DNA from: Marine Group II euryarchaeote MED-G33
GTDB taxonomy: Archaea; Thermoplasmatota; Poseidoniia; Poseidoniales; Thalassarchaeaceae
Assembly: GCA_949538655.1 (NCBI GenBank)
Contig: CATISE010000118.1
Location: forward strand, 1-11,121
DNA: 11,121 bases
Reading direction: 5' to 3'
The notes below the pieces were generated by a model. That model did not search any database. It was not told the origin of the DNA and saw nothing but the letters and a program-made list of their open reading frames with translations. Positions 1 through 6,984 of the stretch are shown here, piece by piece. A program made the position numbers and the translations under genes. Every line of letters starts with the position of its first letter. The first letter of the stretch is position 1.

Positions 1-1
1 T

Positions 2-1738
2 GCTGGTCTCATTGAAATGGATGAAGCACCTCCTTTGGAGCATGATCGTGATGCGGTAGAAGTCGCCTTGACGATGGCTGCAATGATGGACGCAAAGCCG
101 GTGGGTGCGCTTCAAGCCATGCGGAAAACCGTGGTCGATGGGTCCAACACCAGCGGTTTCCAACGGACAACACTTGTCGCCACCCACGGTACGATTCAAA
201 CACCCACTGGACCCGTAGGTGTCGATGTCATCTGTTTGGAAGAAGACAGTGCACGAAAGCTGGATACAAGATCAACTCCCGATGGTGAACAGGTCATTTA
301 CACTCTAGATCGATTGGGTGTTCCTCTCGTTGAAGTTGCAACCGCCCCTGATGTGCAAACCCCCGAGCATGCAAAAGAGACCGCTTTGGCCATGGGCACC
401 CTCCTCCGAGACACCCGCCGTGTCCGTCGTGGTCTCGGTTCAATCCGTCAAGACCTCAATGTGAGCATCGGCCCAGGTGATCGAGTTGAAATCAAGGGCT
501 GTCAAGATCTTGATTGGATTCCTCGAATCATCCGTTTGGAAATGGCGAGGCAATTACATTTTCACCGATTGGCCAACGAGCTGCGGGCTGAACTGGGCGC
601 CGAACCACTTCCTTCACATCGTGATTTAGACGATGCAGATTTAGAAGTCAGAGTGGCTGAAACAGTTTTGGAAAAATTGCCATTTGAGTTGCACGACGTC
701 TCCACAGCATTGGCCACATGTGAATCCAAAATGGTGGCACAATCCCTCTCCTCGGGTGCAGTTGTCTTGGGTCTTTCTCTTCCTGGTTTGTCAGGGAAGT
801 TAGGCACGAAAACCCTCGATGCTGAAGGTTCACAAATGCCAAGGTTGGGTCGTGAATTGGCCAGTGCAGCCAAATTAGCAGGTGTCAAGGGAATCTTCCA
901 TTCTGATGAACTACCAGCGTATGGAATTACAGAGGCAGAAACGGCTGCTTGCGCAGACAGGCTTGGCGATTGCTTCGTCCTTTGTGTTGCACCACAATGG
1001 CAAGCAGAATTGGCTCTCGAAGGTGTTCATTCACGGGCGCTTCTGGCCTATCATCGAATCCCCCAGGAAGTTCGCAACGTTGTCATCCGTAAAGGTGCAC
1101 CAGAAGATGGTACCACTACTGCCATGCGCCCTCTTCCAGGTGGTGCTCGAATGTATCCTGAGACCGACATCCCAACCACACCAATCTCTGCTGAATTCTG
1201 GACCTCAATCAAAACCAATCTTCCTCCAAGTCGAGAGGAAAGGTTCGCTCGATTCGAAACAACCAGTCTTTCCGAGAATCAAATTTCCGCACTCATTTCT
1301 GGAGAATTGGATGATTATTTCATGGACGGTGTTTCAGGTGAACTTGAGTTACCTGAGAAGGCGTGGGCAAGCGCGCTTCTCGATCATGGAACGACCAAAC
1401 TCAATGCTCTCGCAGTAGCCATTCACCTGCGTGAATCTGGAACGATTACTCGCGAGGGTGTTGAACCATTGGTGAATGATGCAGACATAGAAGACCTTCC
1501 AACACTGATTTCTTGGATGACTGCAGAAGCAGCCAGCCGTGGATTTGAGCCTGCAGACACGGGTGCTGTTGATGCCGCGGTCGCAGAAGTACTCGCAGAA
1601 CGAGCAGACTTCGTGGCAGAACGTGGAATGGCGGCTCTGGGTCCATTGATGGGAGTCGTCATGGGTAAACTCGGTGGAGCCGCCGATGGAAAGGCCGTAT
1701 CAGCCGCACTGAAAGAACAAATTCAGAGGCTACTCTGA
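2..1738 (+). CDS. gatE: Glutamyl-tRNA(Gln) amidotransferase subunit E (5'-partial)
   Basis: GatE pairs with the asparaginase-like GatD to convert Glu-tRNA(Gln) to Gln-tRNA(Gln) in the cytoplasm of archaea; GatE binds the tRNA, phosphorylates the glutamyl group and accepts ammonia from GatD. The frame is open from base 2 with no stop, and the first visible ATG (17) lies inside conserved sequence, so the true start is upstream and probably some tens of residues are missing. Visible GatB/GatE signatures include DGSNTSGFQR (nt 137-166), an ICLEED stretch (230-247), SIRQDLNVS (440-466) and GGARMYPETDIP (about 1139-1174). A GAD-type insertion (about nt 690-1080) separates GatE from bacterial GatB. 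The end is a helical YqeY-like tRNA-binding tail (about 1500-1735). The stop overlaps the next start by one base (TGATG). The family call is firm; which GatD partners it cannot be seen here. Confidence 0.95.
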   Translation, partial: AGLIEMDEAPPLEHDRDAVEVALTMAAMMDAKPVGALQAMRKTVVDGSNTSGFQRTTLVATHGTIQTPTGPVGVDVICLEEDSARKLDTRSTPDGEQVIYTLDRLGVPLVEVATAPDVQTPEHAKETALAMGTLLRDTRRVRRGLGSIRQDLNVSIGPGDRVEIKGCQDLDWIPRIIRLEMARQLHFHRLANELRAELGAEPLPSHRDLDDADLEVRVAETVLEKLPFELHDVSTALATCESKMVAQSLSSGAVVLGLSLPGLSGKLGTKTLDAEGSQMPRLGRELASAAKLAGVKGIFHSDELPAYGITEAETAACADRLGDCFVLCVAPQWQAELALEGVHSRALLAYHRIPQEVRNVVIRKGAPEDGTTTAMRPLPGGARMYPETDIPTTPISAEFWTSIKTNLPPSREERFARFETTSLSENQISALISGELDDYFMDGVSGELELPEKAWASALLDHGTTKLNALAVAIHLRESGTITREGVEPLVNDADIEDLPTLISWMTAEAASRGFEPADTGAVDAAVAEVLAERADFVAERGMAALGPLMGVVMGKLGGAADGKAVSAALKEQIQRLL

Positions 1739-3726
1739 TGCGACGCGCTCTACTCATACTCAGCTTGTTTCTGTTGGCAGCATTTCCAGCAGAGGCGAGT
1801 GAAGGTCGACACGCAGAATGGGTCAACGATCCAATATTGCCAGATGTCCAGTGGAATGCAAGTGTCGACATAGGCTACATCTCAACCGCTCCCTTGGTGA
1901 AAGACGGTTTGGTGATCGTCAAGGGTGGTGGTGACCCTGTGTCTGGAGATGGTGCAGGGCTTGTCGCTTATCGAGCAGATACAGGTGTCGAAATTTGGCG
2001 AGCCATCCATACTGCAAGTGATCGAGGGTTTGAGACAGCACCATTACTCCATGTTGTTGGAAGTAATACAACTTCGACATGCACCCCCTCCTCAGATTTG
2101 GTGGTTACAGGATGGACATCGGGTCAACTCACAGCACATGATTTCACAACAGGTAACGAGTTGTGGAACCAGTCCACAGATGCCCCGAATTGGGGCATTA
2201 CAGGTGGTGGTTTTGCAATGTCAAGTGGTCATGTTGTATGGCCCACTGAAACCGGTATTGTGCAAGTCTGTGCAAAGAATGGCACCATTCACCATCTGTA
2301 CCAAGATTCCAATTTACGAACATATCGTGCCGGTCTCGGTGTGTGGTATGAATGGTCATCGGATGAAAATGGAAGCATCACAACCACCCTTGGCTGGTTG
2401 CAGGGTACTGAATCAGGCCATCTCTTACGGTATGGCGCCGATTCGAGTTTGGTGGAAGATATTGATGTTGTATCCTTGGCCAATCTTTCAGGGACATGGA
2501 GAATCCGTTCAACACCCATTTCAATCATGGGACAAGGTGTAATGTTGCACCTCCATGCCGATGGTGAATCGCGTTTGATTCGTTTGGATTGGAATGGTTC
2601 TGGTGTCCCCGAGTTACTCGAATCAATCCCTATGGGATCTGGCACGGCAACAACTCCTGCTGGCATTGGTTATCTGTCCACAGTTGCTGGCATTAACGAT
2701 GCAGTGAACTATGGTATTTTCAATGGAACATTGCTCGAAACTATCCGGTGGAATGCAACTCATGTTGTAGGAGAAATAGGGTGGATTCAGTGGGGTGAAG
2801 TGACTGCAATTTGCCTTCCCCAAAATAGAGCTGAAGGCTCGTGGTATATCGCCATCGATGCAAATCATAGCCTTGAATGGGTTCCTGATCAGACAGGTTA
2901 CCTGACTGCGGGTTGCGGGTCAGATGGAGAAGTCCATGCTGCTGCAAATGACGCCTCATGGTTAGAGGTTCGATATGATCCTGCAGATTGGAACTCAATC
3001 CATGACTCAGCGGATGAGACACTTGGGACGGTCTCAGAACCTGAACCTGAAATTGAACAGGAACAACCAGTCGAAAATGCAGACATGAACCTTGGAATCC
3101 TCTTGCTTCCGTTTATCGGTTCTGCAATTTTTGTCATCATCGCACAATTTGCGACAAATTCCGACACGCGTCGCATGATTCAAATTGGTGCAATTTTGAT
3201 GATCATGCTCGGTCTAATCATGGCTGGTACCGTTTACAATTCCCAAGTAATCGATGAACCTGATGCGGACTCAAGTGAGCGAACTCGTGCGGTAACACTC
3301 GTTCCTTCACTGCATGATGGATTGGCAGAAAACGAAGTACTCGTCGCATTGCATTTCCCTGAAAGCGTCGCCCCCGATGGTTGTACAGAAAGCGCTCTGT
3401 ACTACCAAGAAACCGGACAATTTTGGCCGATTGAATCTCCACCTGATGGGAGTTACTGTATCGTCGTATCTACAATCAAAGTTGAAGTGGGAACCACAAT
3501 CGAGATGGTAACGATTTCAACTCTGGATGAATATCAGTACACCTACGAAATCGAGCAACAAACCCTTGGCTCATTTTTGCGCAATATCGGTGCTGCTGAT
3601 GGAGGTGCAGATGGATATTGGTGGAGTTACGATTTGAACGGTGGTTACGGCACCCTTGGCATCGCAGAACAGGCAGTCGAACCCGGAGATCATATCGATT
3701 GGCATTTCGATATTGGCCAGTTCTAA
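1738..3726 (+). CDS. Surface protein: PQQ-like beta-propeller plus DUF4430 (transcobalamin-like) domain
   Basis: This is a predicted 662-residue extracellular protein. Residues 1-20 form a signal peptide (two Arg, hydrophobic core, AEA before the likely cleavage site). Residues about 25-420 look like a PQQ-type propeller, with blades of the form LVAYRADTGVEIW (75-87) and LTAHDFTTGNELW (131-143). An acidic linker (432-450) leads to two membrane helices, about 451-470 and 482-500, joined by a short basic loop (DTRR). The C-terminal part (about 590-660) matches the DUF4430 pattern: a short helix (LGSFLRNIG), then YWWSYDLNGGYG and a final EPGDHIDWHF. With a cleaved signal peptide, both the propeller and the DUF4430 domain would face outside. 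Ten N-glycosylation sequons all lie before the first helix. An AGAGG ribosome-binding-like site (1725-1729) sits 8 nt before the ATG, inside gatE. DUF4430 is known as the transcobalamin-like C-terminal domain; a role in capturing a vitamin for the ECF transporter downstream is inference. The propeller alone would say little about function. Confidence 0.8.
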   Translation: MRRALLILSLFLLAAFPAEASEGRHAEWVNDPILPDVQWNASVDIGYISTAPLVKDGLVIVKGGGDPVSGDGAGLVAYRADTGVEIWRAIHTASDRGFETAPLLHVVGSNTTSTCTPSSDLVVTGWTSGQLTAHDFTTGNELWNQSTDAPNWGITGGGFAMSSGHVVWPTETGIVQVCAKNGTIHHLYQDSNLRTYRAGLGVWYEWSSDENGSITTTLGWLQGTESGHLLRYGADSSLVEDIDVVSLANLSGTWRIRSTPISIMGQGVMLHLHADGESRLIRLDWNGSGVPELLESIPMGSGTATTPAGIGYLSTVAGINDAVNYGIFNGTLLETIRWNATHVVGEIGWIQWGEVTAICLPQNRAEGSWYIAIDANHSLEWVPDQTGYLTAGCGSDGEVHAAANDASWLEVRYDPADWNSIHDSADETLGTVSEPEPEIEQEQPVENADMNLGILLLPFIGSAIFVIIAQFATNSDTRRMIQIGAILMIMLGLIMAGTVYNSQVIDEPDADSSERTRAVTLVPSLHDGLAENEVLVALHFPESVAPDGCTESALYYQETGQFWPIESPPDGSYCIVVSTIKVEVGTTIEMVTISTLDEYQYTYEIEQQTLGSFLRNIGAADGGADGYWWSYDLNGGYGTLGIAEQAVEPGDHIDWHFDIGQF

Positions 3727-3760
3727 ACAGGTCAACAGTCAAACACCGGTTAGCCTAGTG

Positions 3761-3779
3761 TCGCCTCCATAGGAGGCGA
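3761..3779 (+). terminator. Perfect 8-bp hairpin with 3-nt loop downstream of the DUF4430 gene
   Basis: TCGCCTCC, loop ATA, GGAGGCGA form a perfect inverted repeat 35 nt after the stop codon at 3726, followed by a moderately T-rich run (3780-3794). It lies in the largest gap of the window (3727-3823), where no gene or clear TATA box was seen. It may end or stabilise the upstream transcript; archaeal termination usually depends on a T-tract more than a hairpin, so the role is uncertain. It resembles the hairpin after pth2. Confidence 0.5.
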
Positions 3780-3823
3780 TTCTGATTTCAGTTTGGGGTT
3801 GGCAGGGTGAACGGGCGGCTAGA

Positions 3824-5785
3824 ATGGGCCCCCCTCGTCACTTCCGATTGCCCTTCCTGATTCTCGTCGTAGTCTTGCCACTGCTTCTCGAATGGCGTCA
3901 CCTAGCAGCTTGGGGTGGATTCCTATTTCTGTGGTCCATGGCCATGGTAGGTCCTCGCTCCTTGATACGTTGGTTGCGAGTATGGTTACCATTGTCAATC
4001 CTTTACGGGGCTATCTTGCTGGTGTTTAGTGGTACCGAGAATTGGCAGCAGACATTGCTACTCGTAGCCCGCCTCCTCATCGCATTGCTCGGTATGCAGA
4101 TTTTGACATGGTCAGTACCACCATCCGATGTTGTCCAATCATTCGAATGGGCTCTCCCCCGCCTCGGAGTATCTCTCGCCATCGCTTTGCGTTTGGTTCC
4201 AAGATTGGAACGCAGTGCAAAATGGCGAATTGAGACTCTTGAGGAACGCGGTTTTGTTGAAAATCAATCAGGAGTGAAAGCGCTCCGAACCCGAGCATCC
4301 ATCTGGCCTGGTTGGTTGGCAGATTCGTTAGATCATGCCCATGATTTGGGTGATGCAGTCCAATCGAGAGGGATCCTCGCACCTCGACGATGGAGACATG
4401 GAGCCAAGCATCGATTGGTTCAGTTTGCATTGGGGGAAGAGATTCGTGAAGATGGTGTCACTCCACACCACTTCTCAGATTCGGTCCAACTCGGACTAGA
4501 TTTGCAAATAAATTTGCCAGATGGCCGCTGTATAGGTCGCCACAAAGAATTGCTCAGAGGTGGAAAAATCGTGCTACTACGTGGCCATTCAGGTTGTGGA
4601 AAGTCCAGCCTTTTGCGAGTGATTGCTGGTGTATCTCCCTGGCAACACCCAGTCACAGTCAATGGCAGAGTTCACATCTCCGGACACCCAACCCTCGGAG
4701 AAATCAATCTTGCAGATGGCCCATTCACCGAGGCCATTTCTTGTTGGATTCCCCAAGATCCAGACCGACATGGATTGGCGGAATCAGTCCAAAGAGAATT
4801 CAAAATCGCCCGACGACTTTCAGGTCCATGGAAGCAGCAGGAAATGTTGGAATGCCTTCAAGAATGGAACCTCCTCGATAAACTTCAATCACAACCTGAG
4901 AACCTATCGGAAGGTGAACAACAGAGACTTCTGTTGGCAGCCCATCTTGATTCGGCTCAACCCATCTGGTTACTCGATGAAGCAGATGTTCATTTGGATG
5001 AAGCCGGGTTTATCCAATTGGGTAAAGCCGTGGTCAAGCATCGGGCTCGTGGAGGATTGGTCATCGTGGTGGCCCACCGACAGGCAAGGTGGAAACGAAT
5101 CGCCGACCAAGTCATCGATATCGGAGATCCAATGCCCAGTCAAGAGTATCCATCGGTTTGGGTTGAACGTGGAGAGGAGGTGGGAATCCCTCCGCAAGAC
5201 ACCCTGTTTTCACACGAACTCAAACCCGTTTGCGCTGGAGATTTGATTTTGGTTCAAGGTGAAAATGGTAGCGGAAAAACCACGCTATTGAGGGAATGGT
5301 CGAGCCAATCCGGTTTGCCTTGGTTGCCCACATCACCGGATCGGCGGTTGCTAGGGATGACGATTGAAGAAGAACTGAGTTTACAGCATCCGGTTCTGTT
5401 TGAACAACATCTTGCAGTAGATGATGTGAAAATTCCCGAGGCAGAGAACATCCAGTTGCAACAATCAGCGTTACGACTTGATCTGGGTCTGTCCCACCTT
5501 TCTACAGTGACTCCTGTTCACGATCTTTCAACAGGAGAGAGGAGGCGTCTGTCATTGCTACCCCTTTTGATGCGTAAACCACCGATAATGCTTCTCGATG
5601 AAATCGATCACGGGTTGGACGATTTGACCTTGGCCGACCTCCTTGAGCAACTCAATACTCGTCGCAAATCTGGATGCGCTGTTGTCATTACATCCCACTC
5701 CCCAGATCTTGTTGCTTGGGCCAAGGTCAGTGGTGGACGGGTATGGAATATCTCTGATGGTCAGTTGACGGAGGCATCATCATGA
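3824..5785 (+). CDS. ECF transporter energising module: EcfT-EcfA-EcfA' fusion
   Basis: This 653-residue protein joins the membrane T component and two ATPases of an ECF vitamin/metal importer in one chain. Residues about 8-126 hold roughly five hydrophobic segments. Next come two Arg-Gly coupling motifs typical of EcfT (ERGF 141-144, SRGI 181-184). The first ATPase has Walker A GHSGCGKS (254-261), Q-loop Gln311, signature LSEGEQQR (361-368), Walker B IWLLDEAD (381-388) and switch His418. The second has Walker A GENGSGKT (479-486), signature LSTGERRR (568-575), Walker B IMLLDEID (588-595) and His625, but Thr503 stands where the Q-loop Gln is expected. In most ECF systems T and A are separate proteins; tandem A-A' fusions are known, the T-A-A' order is less usual. 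The ATG at 3824 directly precedes the first membrane segment; a weak AGGGTGA (3804-3810) lies 13 nt upstream. The stop overlaps the S-component start (ATGA). The substrate is set by that S component. Confidence 0.9.
   Translation: MGPPRHFRLPFLILVVVLPLLLEWRHLAAWGGFLFLWSMAMVGPRSLIRWLRVWLPLSILYGAILLVFSGTENWQQTLLLVARLLIALLGMQILTWSVPPSDVVQSFEWALPRLGVSLAIALRLVPRLERSAKWRIETLEERGFVENQSGVKALRTRASIWPGWLADSLDHAHDLGDAVQSRGILAPRRWRHGAKHRLVQFALGEEIREDGVTPHHFSDSVQLGLDLQINLPDGRCIGRHKELLRGGKIVLLRGHSGCGKSSLLRVIAGVSPWQHPVTVNGRVHISGHPTLGEINLADGPFTEAISCWIPQDPDRHGLAESVQREFKIARRLSGPWKQQEMLECLQEWNLLDKLQSQPENLSEGEQQRLLLAAHLDSAQPIWLLDEADVHLDEAGFIQLGKAVVKHRARGGLVIVVAHRQARWKRIADQVIDIGDPMPSQEYPSVWVERGEEVGIPPQDTLFSHELKPVCAGDLILVQGENGSGKTTLLREWSSQSGLPWLPTSPDRRLLGMTIEEELSLQHPVLFEQHLAVDDVKIPEAENIQLQQSALRLDLGLSHLSTVTPVHDLSTGERRRLSLLPLLMRKPPIMLLDEIDHGLDDLTLADLLEQLNTRRKSGCAVVITSHSPDLVAWAKVSGGRVWNISDGQLTEASS
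5770..5774 (+). promoter_or_regulatory. Shine-Dalgarno site for the S component
   Basis: GGAGG inside the end of the fused ECF gene, 7 nt before the ATG at 5782. It supports that start and points to translational coupling across the ATGA overlap. Confidence 0.65.
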
Positions 5786-6546
5786 CATTTTCAGACATTC
5801 AAGCATGGGCTGGAACCCCCGGGGGCATCGCCGTTTGGCTCACCGTCTCATTCGGTCTTATCTTCGGTTCATTACTACTGAGTGTTGATCGACGAATTCG
5901 ATTGGGTAGAGATGCCGCACTAATCGCCTTATTGGCAGCCGTAGCCAGTGCCAGCCGCGTCCTGTTTGCGGCCCTCCCCAACGTTCAACCAGTGACCCTT
6001 TTACTTCTGATGATTGGACTCCATATGGGGGCTCGTCGAGCCGCAGCTGTCGCCATGCTAACCGCTCTGATTTCCAACATGGCTTTGGGTCATGGTCCAT
6101 GGACATTCTACCAAGCACTCGCTTGGGCAGCCGTCGGTACCAGTGCAGCCCTCCTCCGCCCCATTCTGGTCAATTGGGATGGTACCAAGGTGAGAATCGT
6201 TCCGTTGGCGATTTTGGGATTCATTTGGGGATTCTTGTTCGATTGGATTGTATCCCTGTCCGCTTTGGCATTATACCAATCCTTCGAAGCCTTCCTCGCA
6301 TTCATCATAGCTGGCCTTGTATTCGATGCACTGCATGCGTTTGGAAACGTATTGTTTACGATTTGGTTGGCACCAAGTTTGCATCACTTATTGTGGTTAC
6401 ATCGTCGTCACGAAGCGGGGCGATGGTTGCCAAATTTACCAGATGAGACATTGAAGAGGGAAGCGTTCATCGCTGAGGCAGCAGCAGCGGCAAAACAACT
6501 GGAAGATCCCATGGCAGGAATCGCACGACTTGAAGGAGAGAATTAG
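5782..6546 (+). CDS. ECF transporter substrate-binding S component, possibly for cobalamin
   Basis: This is a 254-residue integral membrane protein that would bind the vitamin and deliver it to the T-A-A' module encoded just upstream. Hydrophobic segments lie at about 16-34, 45-64, 70-84, 87-101, 110-128, 138-162 and 166-196, probably six helices in all. Motifs recall a family of S components with predicted cobalamin or related substrates: PNVQPVT (66-72), SNMALGHGPWTFYQ (98-111) and FDALHAFGN (181-189). A charged tail (207-254) is probably cytoplasmic and longer than usual. The start overlaps the preceding stop by ATGA and is preceded by GGAGG; the stop (6544-6546) directly abuts pth2. Identity as an S component rests on motifs plus adjacency to the ECF module. 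Cobalamin is suggested by motif resemblance and the nearby DUF4430 protein, but another vitamin or its precursor remains possible. Confidence 0.82.
   Translation: MTFSDIQAWAGTPGGIAVWLTVSFGLIFGSLLLSVDRRIRLGRDAALIALLAAVASASRVLFAALPNVQPVTLLLLMIGLHMGARRAAAVAMLTALISNMALGHGPWTFYQALAWAAVGTSAALLRPILVNWDGTKVRIVPLAILGFIWGFLFDWIVSLSALALYQSFEAFLAFIIAGLVFDALHAFGNVLFTIWLAPSLHHLLWLHRRHEAGRWLPNLPDETLKREAFIAEAAAAAKQLEDPMAGIARLEGEN
6533..6540 (+). promoter_or_regulatory. Shine-Dalgarno site for pth2
   Basis: AAGGAGAG, 6 nt before the ATG at 6547 and inside the last codons of the S-component gene. It fixes the pth2 start. Confidence 0.65.
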
Positions 6547-6912
6547 ATGGCGCAAGGTGACTCTCTGACCATGGTGTTGGTTACTCGTAAGGATCTGAAA
6601 TTAACCAAAGGAAAACTGTCTGCACAATGCAGCCATGCAGCCGTTGAATGCGCTCTTAAGGCCAACCGAGAATCACCCAAGACACTCCAATCATGGCGTG
6701 AAAATGGCGCTCGAAAAATTGTAGTCGAAGCCCCAAATATCGATGCACTCAAGCGATTGTTTGGTGAAGCTCAAGCTGCCGGAATTGTATGCTACATGGT
6801 TCGAGATGCAGGCCATACAGAGATTCCAGCGGGGACGGTCACTGTTGTTGGTCTAGGTCCCGGTTCGCGGGATTCGATTGATTCCCTCACAGGCGCATTC
6901 AGTTTGGTTTAG
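6547..6912 (+). CDS. pth2: Peptidyl-tRNA hydrolase, archaeal/eukaryotic type (Pth2)
   Basis: Pth2 cleaves the ester bond of peptidyl-tRNAs that drop off the ribosome, recycling tRNA in the cytoplasm. The 121-residue length is normal for the archaeal form. Conserved features are visible: VLVTRKDLK (10-18), KGKLSAQCSHAA (21-32), which carries the conserved Lys, Gln and Ser-His, RDAGHTEIPAGT (86-97) around the active site, and GLGPG (102-106) near the end. The gene starts directly after the S-component stop with no spacer and has a good ribosome-binding site, so it is probably co-transcribed with the transporter. Nothing suggests a functional link between them. A GC-rich perfect hairpin lies 7 nt after its stop. 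Confidence 0.96.
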   Translation: MAQGDSLTMVLVTRKDLKLTKGKLSAQCSHAAVECALKANRESPKTLQSWRENGARKIVVEAPNIDALKRLFGEAQAAGIVCYMVRDAGHTEIPAGTVTVVGLGPGSRDSIDSLTGAFSLV

Positions 6913-6919
6913 TCAAATC

Positions 6920-6936
6920 GGCGCCCGTAGGGCGCC
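6920..6936 (+). terminator. Perfect 7-bp GC hairpin with 3-nt loop downstream of pth2
   Basis: GGCGCCC, loop GTA, GGGCGCC form a perfect inverted repeat 7 nt after the pth2 stop. Stem size and loop (xTA) match the hairpin at 3761-3779. No strong T-tract follows at once. It may mark the 3' end of the gatE-pth2 block. The rest of the gap (6937-6984) shows no clear promoter element. Confidence 0.5.
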
Positions 6937-6984
6937 AACTCATTCAAGCGTCGGTTTCATGATGGGTTCAGCCTACGACAGTTT

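Noticed and set aside
882..1418. A 178-codon + strand open frame inside gatE
   Set aside because: It lies wholly within well-conserved gatE sequence in another frame and shows no domain-like pattern; a shadow frame.
2..1738. Bacterial-type GatB instead of GatE
   Set aside because: The region between the catalytic core and the tail is a GAD-type insertion not found in GatB, and pth2 nearby also points to Archaea.
4623..5246. A 207-codon + strand open frame inside the ECF fusion gene
   Set aside because: It overlaps the first ATPase domain, whose motifs are intact in the main frame; the alternative product is low in hydrophobic order and looks random.
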